The notes under the pieces are model-generated. The model searched no databases and was not told the DNA's origin. It saw only the letters and a program-made list of their open reading frames with translations. Below, piece after piece: positions 45,223-53,874 of a stretch of DNA of 64,000 nt. This DNA is from Bacteroidaceae bacterium. Its GTDB lineage: Bacteria; Bacteroidota; Bacteroidia; Bacteroidales; Muribaculaceae. A program made the translations under genes and the position numbers. Each line of letters opens with the position of its first letter. Within the stretch, counting starts at the first letter, position 1. The stretch lies in the NCBI GenBank assembly GCA_021768245.1, contig JAETNO010000004.1:246122-310121 (forward strand). Direction: 5' to 3'.

Positions 45223-47682
45223 GCTCTCGGTGATTCCCGTCGCCGAGACATATCGGCGATAGGCCTTTCTGTCGCTGAGGATATCAGTCCACTCGGCGCT
45301 GAGAGTGGCACTGTTCTTAAGGAAACGCCACGAAATGCCAAGATTCCACAGCTTCTGCGTGTCCGCTTTCCGGTCTATTCCCGTTCCCGAGCGGAAAGAA
45401 TACTCAAAGTCATTGTTAATGCGCAAGCCATAGGGCAAATCGGCATATGAGTCGAGCCTGAAACGATAATCGCCCACATGCTCGGCCGCCTCCCGCATCT
45501 CATTGCGCGAGGCGGAATAGCGCCAGATTGCACCTAAAATAAACCCTCCCCACGACGGATTATAAGACAGACGGCATGTAGCCCCGCAGTTCCTCATGCG
45601 GGTGATGCTGCGTGACGCCCCACTGCCGTCATTGTCGCTTATAAGACCAACCGACCTTGTATAACCGGCGTTAACGACTGAAAACAGTCTCAACTTCCGC
45701 CACAGCAACACGTTGTAATCCACTGACAAGGTCATACTTCGGTCACCGTTGACATTGACCGGATATGTCTCACGTACACCGGTGTTCACGTCATAAACCT
45801 CTGCCTGCGCCTGTTTGTTGCAGATATTCGAGAACCCGATAGAAGCGGATATGGCGTTTGAGTCATAATTACGGTATTCAAGATTGAAATCCTGACGGTA
45901 GGCAGCCTTCAGGTACGGATTGCCATGAGTCACGTAAAGAGGGTTACTGTTGTCGGTCATTGACAGCAAGTCGGATAGCGACGGCTGCTGTGAGTTTCCG
46001 ACATAGGAGAAAGTCAGTGATTTCATCCCGTTCTGCCACGAAGCGGAAAAGAGCGGACTGAAATTGGTGGCGGTGCGCACGGTGTCGGCATGCGACAGTC
46101 CGCTTTTCTGCGCAAGGGTCCTCCGCTCCGGCTCGACGGTCATTTGAGCCGTGACATACCAGTTCTCAGGGTTATACGAGAGCTGAGCCATTATGGCATG
46201 GCCTATCGAACGGCTACGGTTGAAATTACTCAGGCTGTCGATATATGCCGATTGATAGCCCTCCGGCAAAAAACCTATATTCATATCCGCAGTCCCGTCA
46301 TGAAAAGCGGAAAGGTCATAGGCCGAACGGCTGCGACGCTCCTTGGCATACTTAAGCGCATAGCTGAGACTAACGCTGAAATTCTTTGGCAGAGGCTGCC
46401 AGAACATAAGTCCGACCGAACGTGAGATATCCCGCGAAGGGCTCTCATTATATTGATTGCGGTAGAGAAGCGAGTCCCGTCCATCAGATGCCGGCAGACG
46501 GTAGAAGCGTGTTGACGACAGCGAGAAATCCTTCCCGTGGCCATCCGACTCTGAATAGTCGGCCGTGAACCGCAACGACGAACGATGCCGGTTCAGAATC
46601 CTACTGAGAGAAAAAGACAGCCTATAGTTGTCGTTTCCCCTCCTCGAAAGGGTTGATATGCCCGATTCATTGACCCTATATTCCAAAGGCACTTTCCCAT
46701 AGGCATCATCTTTGAAAGGGTCGCGGGCACTGAGACCCGGATCGGAGTCGAATGTCGCTTGCCGCCCATCGTTGGCACTACGGTTTTTCGACGTGCCCAC
46801 TCCTCCCTCTAACCTCACGAGGGTCAGGGAGTCAATCTCCCATCCGAAATCGACATTGGGACTAAGCGCAAAACTTTTATTTACATTATCGCTCGCCGAG
46901 CAAAGATAGTTGGTGGTCTGTGGAAGATATTGCTCTGACGCCGACGTAAATTCGTTACCGTCAATGCTGTTGCGCAGGGAAATGTTTGCATTTACAGAAA
47001 AGCGGCTATGCTGCTTCGAGAAACTGGCCCATACGTTGTCATTACGGTTGTCGCGATAGTCGGTAGTCGAATTCCTGTTACCGCTCCTCGCCGTCAGCGA
47101 CAGATTATCGCCGTTTGACTTGAAGCGGCTGACCTGAAGGGCGGCTTCCTTCTTATGATTATTTCCGGCCCCGGCCTCCGCATAGGCCATCAGTGTGCCG
47201 TTGATTTCACGGGCAGTGGAAAGGTCAAGCACATAGTTGCCCATAGCCGAACGGCGTCCGAGAAAGGAATCTTCCTCACTGCTCTTGTCATACACCTTCA
47301 ATTTGCTGACCACATCGGCTGGAAGGCTCTCGAGAGCGGCCAATATATTCGAACCGAAAAATTTCTTTCCGTTGACATTTATTTCTTTCAACGGACGTCC
47401 GTTGAATGTCAGAGTCTTTGTCTCACGGTCATATTCCATCCCCGGCACCCTCCTCAGCAGCTCTTCGAGATAGGCACCCTCGCGCACCTTATAGGCTGCA
47501 GCGTTTATTATGACCGTGTCACCACGGACTGTAATCTCACGCATAGGAGCCGTCACCACCACTCCCTCCAGTTCGATATCGGGAATGGAATCGGGGGCTG
47601 TGGCGGCAGAGGTATGGGCCGGCAGAGACAATACGGCAATCAAGGCCGGGATTACAATACTTATAAACTTATGAAGTGACAT
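45214..47682 (-). CDS. TonB-dependent-type outer membrane beta-barrel protein, C-terminally truncated by a MITE-like element
   Basis: 822 residues from the ATG at 47682 (MSLHKFISIVIPALIAVLSL, signal ending TSA); upstream in-frame starts would add 35 unlikely residues. After the signal comes a short plug-like domain (LEELLRRVPGMEYDRETKTL, INVNGKKFFGSNILAALESL) and a large barrel of the OMP_b-brl_3 type (PF14905). The end reads RRYVSATGITESQI and stops. Family members continue about 20-30 residues with a last strand ending in Tyr-Arg-Phe or similar. The last three codons (CAG ATT TAA) lie inside the MITE copy. The protein therefore lacks the C-terminal beta-signal and may fail to assemble. No carboxypeptidase-like domain is present. 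Confidence 0.8.
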   Translation of the reverse strand: MSLHKFISIVIPALIAVLSLPAHTSAATAPDSIPDIELEGVVVTAPMREITVRGDTVIINAAAYKVREGAYLEELLRRVPGMEYDRETKTLTFNGRPLKEINVNGKKFFGSNILAALESLPADVVSKLKVYDKSSEEDSFLGRRSAMGNYVLDLSTAREINGTLMAYAEAGAGNNHKKEAALQVSRFKSNGDNLSLTARSGNRNSTTDYRDNRNDNVWASFSKQHSRFSVNANISLRNSIDGNEFTSASEQYLPQTTNYLCSASDNVNKSFALSPNVDFGWEIDSLTLVRLEGGVGTSKNRSANDGRQATFDSDPGLSARDPFKDDAYGKVPLEYRVNESGISTLSRRGNDNYRLSFSLSRILNRHRSSLRFTADYSESDGHGKDFSLSSTRFYRLPASDGRDSLLYRNQYNESPSRDISRSVGLMFWQPLPKNFSVSLSYALKYAKERRSRSAYDLSAFHDGTADMNIGFLPEGYQSAYIDSLSNFNRSRSIGHAIMAQLSYNPENWYVTAQMTVEPERRTLAQKSGLSHADTVRTATNFSPLFSASWQNGMKSLTFSYVGNSQQPSLSDLLSMTDNSNPLYVTHGNPYLKAAYRQDFNLEYRNYDSNAISASIGFSNICNKQAQAEVYDVNTGVRETYPVNVNGDRSMTLSVDYNVLLWRKLRLFSVVNAGYTRSVGLISDNDGSGASRSITRMRNCGATCRLSYNPSWGGFILGAIWRYSASRNEMREAAEHVGDYRFRLDSYADLPYGLRINNDFEYSFRSGTGIDRKADTQKLWNLGISWRFLKNSATLSAEWTDILSDRKAYRRYVSATGITESQI

Positions 47683-47825
47683 TCGCAGTGACAAATTTAC
47701 TACTTTATTCTTTTTAAGCGGGCTTTTACGGGCACAAATATAAGTCATCACTCCACCCTCCCGACTGCGATTATGAACAGAAGCCACCTCAGAATTACAA
47801 AAAATGAAGAGTAATTTCCTTATCC

Positions 47826-47863
47826 GAAATATTCTGTAATATTTCAGATTTTAAGTAACTTTG
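47826..47863 (+). promoter_or_regulatory. Promoter with a perfect dyad over the -33 region
   Basis: TAACTTTG at 47856-47863 is a -7 box. GAAATATT-CTGT-AATATTTC (47826-47845) is a perfect 8-bp inverted repeat just upstream, covering where the -33 box should be. The next plus-strand gene starts at 47985. It may be a repressor or activator site. Confidence 0.45.
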
Positions 47864-47984
47864 GGGACATAAGGGATGTAGGCTCCCCTTTATGAATCGT
47901 ATATATATGGAGACTATCTCGTCTATATGCTATATTGTAACATTCTAATCCTTATCTAATCACCTTAAATAAATTTAATGGGCT

Positions 47985-48599
47985 ATGAAAAATTTATTAT
48001 TTGTAGCACTTATGGTATGTACTGCTTGTGGTGCTTTATTCGCAAAGAATCCTCTTGGCAAGGCATCCATAACTTTGAATGACGGGACAGCCGTCAGTGG
48101 CTTCTGTGAGGATATGTTTAAGCATGAAAGACCTACAATCAAGCTATCCCCACAATCAGATGGCAAAAAATCTGTAAAATATCAGGCCTCAGATATACGG
48201 GAACTCAGATATGAAGCGCCTAACGATACCGTTATTGAATATTGGTATCCGGTTCCGTATTACCATAGCACAACGCTATTGATGAAAAAGGTACGCCAAT
48301 ATGGAAGCGTAATTTTATGGTCTGCATGTATCGGTGGGCAGGAATTAACCGGGCCTCAGGGCATGAGATGGACTGAAAGGGTGAAAAACTGTGTCTCTTT
48401 CGGTTCGGATATGGCAGGCGGAACAGCCTGGGATTTACCTCACATCATAAATGGCAGATGCAAAGAACTTTCCGGATATGGAGATTTCATAAAGAATTAT
48501 AAAAAATCACATCCGGATATTAAAGATTGGACTGAAACAGAGCCGCTAATGGATATGTGTAAAGCATATATGGATTATATCCTTGATGCGGCAAAATAA
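47985..48599 (+). CDS. Secreted protein of unknown function
   Basis: 204 residues. A signal peptide (MKNLLFVALMVCTACGALFA) is cleaved before KNPLGKASITLNDGTAVSGF, which with the next 60 residues looks like a small beta-barrel or SH3-like fold (TIKLSPQSDGKKSVKYQASD, IRELRYEAPNDT). The middle has paired Cys and Trp (GSVILWSACIGGQEL); the C-terminal half is helical (WTETEPLMDMCKAYMDYILD). I do not recognise the family. Base composition is clearly more A/T-rich than the neighbouring leucine genes, which may mean recent acquisition. It stands alone with its own promoter and dyad. Confidence 0.65.
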   Translation: MKNLLFVALMVCTACGALFAKNPLGKASITLNDGTAVSGFCEDMFKHERPTIKLSPQSDGKKSVKYQASDIRELRYEAPNDTVIEYWYPVPYYHSTTLLMKKVRQYGSVILWSACIGGQELTGPQGMRWTERVKNCVSFGSDMAGGTAWDLPHIINGRCKELSGYGDFIKNYKKSHPDIKDWTETEPLMDMCKAYMDYILDAAK

Positions 48600-48720
48600 A
48601 AGTGTACACCATCTTTAAAACAACACATATACACAAGAGGCAAATAATGAAAATTTGAAAGTATTCGGGCGAATTTGCTTAAAATTTCAGGGCAAATTAG
48701 GTTATAAGGGAAATAATATG

Positions 48721-48728
48721 TAATTTTG
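48721..48728 (+). promoter_or_regulatory. Putative promoter -7 box of the leucine operon
   Basis: TAATTTTG followed by C, 31 bp before the leuA ATG. No -33 TTTG at the right distance and no leader peptide with leucine codons were seen in the 160-bp gap. Confidence 0.5.
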
Positions 48729-48759
48729 CGGACTCCAATTCATTACTCCGCAAAAAACT

Positions 48760-50256
48760 ATGAGCGACAGACTATTCATCTTCGACACCACCCTCCGCGA
48801 CGGCGAGCAAGTGCCCGGGTGTCAACTCAATACGGTTGAAAAAATTGAAGTTGCAAAGGCTCTTGAGTCTCTTGGGGTCGACGTGATTGAAGCAGGCTTC
48901 CCCGTGTCGAGTCCCGGAGACTTCAATTCGGTGGTTGAAATTTCAAAAGCCGTGACATGGCCTACGATATGCGCCCTCACCCGCGCCGTGGAGAACGATA
49001 TCCGCGTAGCCGCCGAGGCCCTGAAATACGCCAAGCATCCACGTATCCACACCGGTATCGGAACCTCCGACTACCATATAAAATATAAGTTCAACTCCAC
49101 CCGCGACGACATCCTCGAGCGCGCCGTAGGCGCAGTGGCCTTCGCGAAGAAATTTGTGGAGGACGTGCAGTTCTATGCCGAGGATGCAGGCCGTACGGAC
49201 AATGAATACCTGGCACGGGTAGTGGAAGCTGTGATACGTGCCGGGGCCACGGTAATCAATATTCCTGACACCACCGGCTATTGCCTCCCGTCGGAGTTCG
49301 GAGCAAAAATCAAGTATCTCATTGACCATGTGGAGGGAATCGACAAAGTCGTCATAGCCACCCACTGCCACAACGACCTCGGAATGGCGACAGCCAACAC
49401 CGTCACGGGAGTGGTAAACGGCGCACGCCAGGCCGAAGTGACAATCAACGGCATCGGGGAACGCGCAGGCAACACATCGCTCGAGGAAGTGGTAATGACT
49501 TTCCGCTCCCACAAAGACCTCGGAATCGACACCAACATCAACGCGACAAAAATCACAGGCATCAGCCGCATGGTGTCGAGTCTCATGAACATGCCCGTAC
49601 AGCCCAACAAAGCGATTGTGGGGCGCAACGCCTTCGCCCACTCTTCGGGCATCCATCAGGACGGTGTGCTCAAAAACCGTGAAAGCTATGAGATTATCGA
49701 CCCGAAGGATGTCGGCATCGACGAAAACTCAATCGTGCTTACAGCCCGCAGCGGACGCGCGGCCCTCAAACACCGCCTCCATGTGCTCGGAATAGAGCTG
49801 TCGCCCGAAGACCTCGACAAGGCCTATGAAGCTTTCCTCAAACTCGCCGACCGCAAGAAGGAAATCAACGACGACGATGTGCTCATGATAGCCGGTGCCC
49901 ACCGCAAGGCCCTCAACCGCATCAAACTCGATTTCCTACAGGTGACCAGCGGCGTAGGGGTCCACTCCGTGGCAAGCGTGGGGCTCGACATAGCAGGCGA
50001 GAAATTCGAGGCGTGCGCCTCGGGCAACGGCCCCGTAGACGCGGCTATCAGCGCAATCAAACTCATTATCCACCGCAAGATGCTCGTAAAGGAATTCCTC
50101 ATCCAGGCAATCAACAAGGGCAGCAACGATGTGGGCAAGGTGCACATGACAGTGGAACACGAAGGCACCCCCTACTATGGCTTCTCAGCCAACACCGACA
50201 TCGTGGCTGCAAGTGCCGAGGCCTTTATCGACGCAATCAACAAATTCGTACATTAA
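48760..50256 (+). CDS. leuA: 2-Isopropylmalate synthase
   Basis: 498 residues. The DRE-TIM motif is LFIFDTTLRDGEQVPGCQLN. GIGTSDYHIKYKF, the metal ligands in ATHCHNDLGMATAN, the flexible loop GIGERAGNTSLEEVVM and FAHSSGIHQDGVLKNRESYE all fit LeuA. The C-terminal LeuA_dimer domain (about 390-498) gives leucine feedback control. It condenses acetyl-CoA and 2-ketoisovalerate, the first step to leucine. It begins the operon leuA-leuC-leuD-leuA paralogue-leuB. Confidence 0.96.
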   Translation: MSDRLFIFDTTLRDGEQVPGCQLNTVEKIEVAKALESLGVDVIEAGFPVSSPGDFNSVVEISKAVTWPTICALTRAVENDIRVAAEALKYAKHPRIHTGIGTSDYHIKYKFNSTRDDILERAVGAVAFAKKFVEDVQFYAEDAGRTDNEYLARVVEAVIRAGATVINIPDTTGYCLPSEFGAKIKYLIDHVEGIDKVVIATHCHNDLGMATANTVTGVVNGARQAEVTINGIGERAGNTSLEEVVMTFRSHKDLGIDTNINATKITGISRMVSSLMNMPVQPNKAIVGRNAFAHSSGIHQDGVLKNRESYEIIDPKDVGIDENSIVLTARSGRAALKHRLHVLGIELSPEDLDKAYEAFLKLADRKKEINDDDVLMIAGAHRKALNRIKLDFLQVTSGVGVHSVASVGLDIAGEKFEACASGNGPVDAAISAIKLIIHRKMLVKEFLIQAINKGSNDVGKVHMTVEHEGTPYYGFSANTDIVAASAEAFIDAINKFVH

Positions 50257-50275
50257 TAAAATACACCCCTAAGTC

Positions 50276-51667
50276 ATGGGAAAAACTCTGTTTGACAAAA
50301 TCTGGGATGCGCATGTGGTCAACAACATACCAGGCGGCCCGTCCCAACTCTATATCGACCGTCATTACTGCCACGAAGTGACAAGCCCACAGGCATTTGA
50401 CGGCCTGCGTCAGAGAGGGCTGAAGGTTTTCCGTCCGGAAAAGACATTCTGCTCTCCCGACCACAACATCCCCACACTCAACCAGGACAAACCGATAGCT
50501 GACCCCGTGTCGCGCAACCAGGTAGAAACCCTGACCCGCAACGCAACCGATTTCGGTGTCACTCTCTTCGGCCTCGGACATCCGAAGAACGGTATCATAC
50601 ACGTTATCGGCCCTGAAAACGGCCTGACACTTCCCGGCTACACGATTGTGTGCGGCGACAGCCACACGTCGACCCACGGAGCCTTCGGAGCGGTGGCCTT
50701 CGGCATCGGCACAAGCGAAGTTGAGATGGTGCTCGCCTCGCAATGCATCCTACAGCCGAAACCCAAGACCATGCGCATAAATGTCAACGGCAAACTCCGT
50801 CCGGGAGTGACCGCCAAAGACATCGCCCTCTATATAATCGCGAAAATGACCACCGGCGGAGCCACGGGCTATTTCGTCGAATACGCAGGGGAAGCCATAC
50901 GCAACCTCTCAATGGAGGAGCGAATGACCGTCTGCAACCTCTCCATCGAAATGGGAGCGCGCGGAGGCATGATAGCCCCCGACGAGACCACGTTCGCCTA
51001 CGTGGAGGGACGCGAATATGCCCCCAAAGGGGAGGAATGGGAAAAGGCCGTGGCCTACTGGCGCACGCTTCCCTCAGACCCCGATGCAAAATTCGACCGC
51101 GAGATAGACTTCGACGCAGCCGACATTGAACCGCGCATCACTTTCGGCACTAATCCCGGCATGGGAATCGGCATCAACGAGCCTATCCCCTCGCCTGACC
51201 CCGAGGACGAGGCAGGCAAAATTTCTTATGAGAAATCGCTTGAATACATGGGCTTCAAGGCCGGTCAGATGCTCGAGGGCATACCGGTAGACTACGTGTT
51301 CCTCGGAAGCTGCACGAATGGACGCATAGAGGACTTCCGCGCTTTCGCTGACTTCGTGAAAGGGAAGAAGAAAGCCCCGGGTGTCACGGCGTGGCTTGTC
51401 CCAGGCTCATGGGGCGTCGACAAGCAGATACGCGAGGAGGGTCTTGACAAAATCCTTGAGGAGGCGGGGTTTGAAATCCGTCAGCCGGGATGCTCCGCCT
51501 GTCTCGCGATGAACGAGGACAAGGTGCCTGCCGGCAAACTTGCGGTCTCGACCTCGAACCGCAACTTCGAAGGGCGCCAGGGCCCCGGCTCACGAACGAT
51601 TCTCGCCGGTCCGCTCGTGGCGGCAGCGGCAGCGGTTACGGGAGTGCTCACCGACCCGAGAAAATAG
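50276..51667 (+). CDS. leuC: 3-Isopropylmalate dehydratase large subunit
   Basis: 463 residues. It starts MGKTLFDKIWDAHVVNNIPG; aconitase-family marks are VCGDSHTSTHGAFGAVAFGIGTSEVEM, the Fe-S cysteines in VFLGSCTNGRIEDFRAFADF and GCSACLAMNEDKVPAGKLAVSTSNRNFEGRQGPGSRT (given in part). It carries the 4Fe-4S cluster and isomerises isopropylmalate together with LeuD. It is 19 bp after leuA and 49 bp before leuD. Confidence 0.97.
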   Translation: MGKTLFDKIWDAHVVNNIPGGPSQLYIDRHYCHEVTSPQAFDGLRQRGLKVFRPEKTFCSPDHNIPTLNQDKPIADPVSRNQVETLTRNATDFGVTLFGLGHPKNGIIHVIGPENGLTLPGYTIVCGDSHTSTHGAFGAVAFGIGTSEVEMVLASQCILQPKPKTMRINVNGKLRPGVTAKDIALYIIAKMTTGGATGYFVEYAGEAIRNLSMEERMTVCNLSIEMGARGGMIAPDETTFAYVEGREYAPKGEEWEKAVAYWRTLPSDPDAKFDREIDFDAADIEPRITFGTNPGMGIGINEPIPSPDPEDEAGKISYEKSLEYMGFKAGQMLEGIPVDYVFLGSCTNGRIEDFRAFADFVKGKKKAPGVTAWLVPGSWGVDKQIREEGLDKILEEAGFEIRQPGCSACLAMNEDKVPAGKLAVSTSNRNFEGRQGPGSRTILAGPLVAAAAAVTGVLTDPRK

Positions 51668-51716
51668 TCCGCTCAGAGGAGACAGAGATTCCATCCATCC
51701 GTTTGAACATCAACTT

Positions 51717-52304
51717 ATGAAAGAAAAATTCACCACCATATGCTCGACATGCGTTCCCCTGCCGATGGAGAACGTAGACACTGACCAGATAATCCCTGCA
51801 CGCTTCCTTAAAGCCACCTCGCGCGAGGGCTTCGGCGACAACCTCTTCCGCGACTGGCGCTACGACAAGGACGGGAATCCAGTGAAGGATTTCGTGCTCA
51901 ACGACCCGACCTATTCCGGCTGCATACTCGTGGCCGGCAAGAATTTCGGGTCAGGTTCCAGCCGCGAGCACGCTGCCTGGGCCATCGCAGACTACGGTTT
52001 CCGCGTAGTGGTGTCGAGCTTCTTCGCAGATATCCACAAGAACAACGAGCTTAACAACTTCGTGCTTCCCGTGGTGGTCAGCGAGCCTTTCCTCGCCGAG
52101 CTTTTCGACTCAATCGCAGCCGACCCGAAGACAAAAGTCACCGTAGACCTCCCCTCGCAGACAATCACCAACCTCGCAAACGGGAAGAGCGAAAAATTCG
52201 ATATAAACCCCTACAAGAAGCAGTGTCTCTCGGAAGGCCTCGACGACATCGAATATCTCCTTTCGAAAAAAGCCGATATCGAAGCGTGGGAAGCCAGGAG
52301 GTAG
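51717..52304 (+). CDS. leuD: 3-Isopropylmalate dehydratase small subunit
   Basis: 195 residues from the ATG at 51717 (MKEKFTTICSTCVPLPMENV). A longer open frame overlapping leuC is an artefact. Family motifs: NVDTDQIIPARFLKATSREG and GKNFGSGSSREHAAWAIADYG. It is the swivel-domain partner of LeuC. Confidence 0.96.
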   Translation: MKEKFTTICSTCVPLPMENVDTDQIIPARFLKATSREGFGDNLFRDWRYDKDGNPVKDFVLNDPTYSGCILVAGKNFGSGSSREHAAWAIADYGFRVVVSSFFADIHKNNELNNFVLPVVVSEPFLAELFDSIAADPKTKVTVDLPSQTITNLANGKSEKFDINPYKKQCLSEGLDDIEYLLSKKADIEAWEARR

Positions 52305-52340
52305 TCTAATAAACAACAGAAGTCAGCGACAGACACACAT

Positions 52341-53867
52341 ATGTACGTTGAGATAATGGATACCACTCTCCGCGACGGAGAGCAGACATCGGGAGTGTCG
52401 TTTTCGACCTCCGAAAAACTCGCCATCACGCGCCTGCTTCTTCAGGAGCTCCACGTGCCACGCATCGAAATCGCCTCGGCGAGAGTGTCGGACGGAGAGC
52501 GTGAGACAGTGAAACGTGTCTGCTCCTGGGCTGAGAAGACGGGATATATCGAGCGCGTGGAAGTGCTCGGATTTCTCGACAACGGCAGCTCGGTAGAGTG
52601 GGTGAAAAGTGTCGGAGGCCGGACAATCAACCTCCTCGCGAAGGGTTCGGAGAGACACTGCCGCCTCCAGCTTAAGCAGACACCGGAGGAGCACTTCGCG
52701 GCCATAGCCCGTGAGGTAGACAACGCCCGTAGGGCAGGCCTTGATGTGAACATCTACCTTGAGGACTGGTCAAACGGGATGAAACATTCACGCGACTATG
52801 TAATCGCCCTTATGGAAGCCATAAAGGAGCTCCCAATAAAGCGCTTCATGCTCCCCGATACGCTCGGCATACTGAATCCGTATGACACCCTGTCGTATGT
52901 CCATTCGATTGTCAAACGCTATCCGCACCTCCACTTTGACTTTCATGCCCACAATGACTATGACCTTGCTACCGCCAATGTATTCGCGGCGGTCAAAGGG
53001 GGGGCCCGAGGAGTCCACTGCACCATCAACGGCCTCGGCGAGCGAGCGGGAAACGCCGCACTGTCGAGCACGGTAGCAGTGATTCACGACCAGCTTTCGG
53101 GCACGACCGATATAGACGAGAGCAAAATCAACAAGGTGAGCCATATCGTCGAATCGTTCTCAGGCATAATAGTACCGCCTAACAAGCCGATAATCGGCGA
53201 AAGCGTGTTCACGCAGTGTGCCGGTGTGCATGCCGACGGTGACAACAAGAACCAGCTATATTTCAACGACCTCCTGCCAGAACGCTTCGGACGCGAACGC
53301 GAATATGCCCTCGGGAAAACCTCGGGAAAGGCCAATATCAAGAAAAACCTCGAAGCCCTCGGCATAGAGCTGTCAGACGAGGATATCCGCAAGGTGACCG
53401 AGAGGGTGATATCGCTCGGCGACAAGAAAGAGATAGTCACTCAGGGCGACCTTCCGTTTATCATCGCCGATGTGCTCAAACATTCCGCCATCCCGTCGAG
53501 AGTCAAGGTGCAGAACTACGCCCTCAACCTTACCCAGGGGCTGCGGCCTACGGCCACAGTGAAACTTTCGGTCGACGGAGAGGAATTCCAGGAATCAGCT
53601 GTTGGCGACGGACAGTTCGACGCCTTCATGAGGGCCGTCCGCAATATCTATAAGAACCGCCTACAGCGTCCATTCCCTACCCTTTCAAACTATACGGTCA
53701 ACATCCCGCCAGGAGGACGCACCGACGCCCTTGTCCACACTACCATCACGTGGAACTTCGAGGGGAATACGTTCAAGACCAGAGGACTCGACGCCGACCA
53801 GACGGAAGCCGCCATCCAGGCGACAGTCAAAATGCTCAACATCATAGAAAAAACTCATAAAATATAA
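52341..53867 (+). CDS. LeuA/citramalate-synthase-family paralogue
   Basis: 508 residues. DRE-TIM motif EIMDTTLRDGEQTSGVSFST, ligands in FDFHAHNDYDLATAN, the loop INGLGERAGNAALSSTVAV, and a C-terminal LeuA_dimer (R-region) domain from about 385. The sequence differs strongly from the leuA product: GYIERVEVLGFLDNG instead of the AITRAVENDIRVA-type region, and ESVFTQCAGVHADGDNKNQL in place of the usual SGIHQDG. It may be an (R)-citramalate synthase, making isoleucine from pyruvate, or a second isopropylmalate synthase. It lies between leuD (36 bp) and leuB (7 bp), a position I recall in other Bacteroidales leu operons. Confidence 0.8.
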   Translation: MYVEIMDTTLRDGEQTSGVSFSTSEKLAITRLLLQELHVPRIEIASARVSDGERETVKRVCSWAEKTGYIERVEVLGFLDNGSSVEWVKSVGGRTINLLAKGSERHCRLQLKQTPEEHFAAIAREVDNARRAGLDVNIYLEDWSNGMKHSRDYVIALMEAIKELPIKRFMLPDTLGILNPYDTLSYVHSIVKRYPHLHFDFHAHNDYDLATANVFAAVKGGARGVHCTINGLGERAGNAALSSTVAVIHDQLSGTTDIDESKINKVSHIVESFSGIIVPPNKPIIGESVFTQCAGVHADGDNKNQLYFNDLLPERFGREREYALGKTSGKANIKKNLEALGIELSDEDIRKVTERVISLGDKKEIVTQGDLPFIIADVLKHSAIPSRVKVQNYALNLTQGLRPTATVKLSVDGEEFQESAVGDGQFDAFMRAVRNIYKNRLQRPFPTLSNYTVNIPPGGRTDALVHTTITWNFEGNTFKTRGLDADQTEAAIQATVKMLNIIEKTHKI

Positions 53868-53874
53868 GCTCCAT

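Noticed and set aside
45159..45341. 60-codon minus-strand frame overlapping the MITE copy and the OMP end
   Set aside because: Out of frame with the OMP and running into the repeat; no sign of being a separate gene.
48943..49656. 237-codon minus-strand frame opposite leuA
   Set aside because: Antisense shadow of a clear leuA; Cys/His/Tyr-rich composition typical of such shadows.
51540..51716. 59-codon N-terminal extension of leuD overlapping leuC
   Set aside because: LeuD proteins start at the MKEKFTT-type residue encoded at 51717; the extension is Arg/Ser/Pro-rich shadow of leuC.
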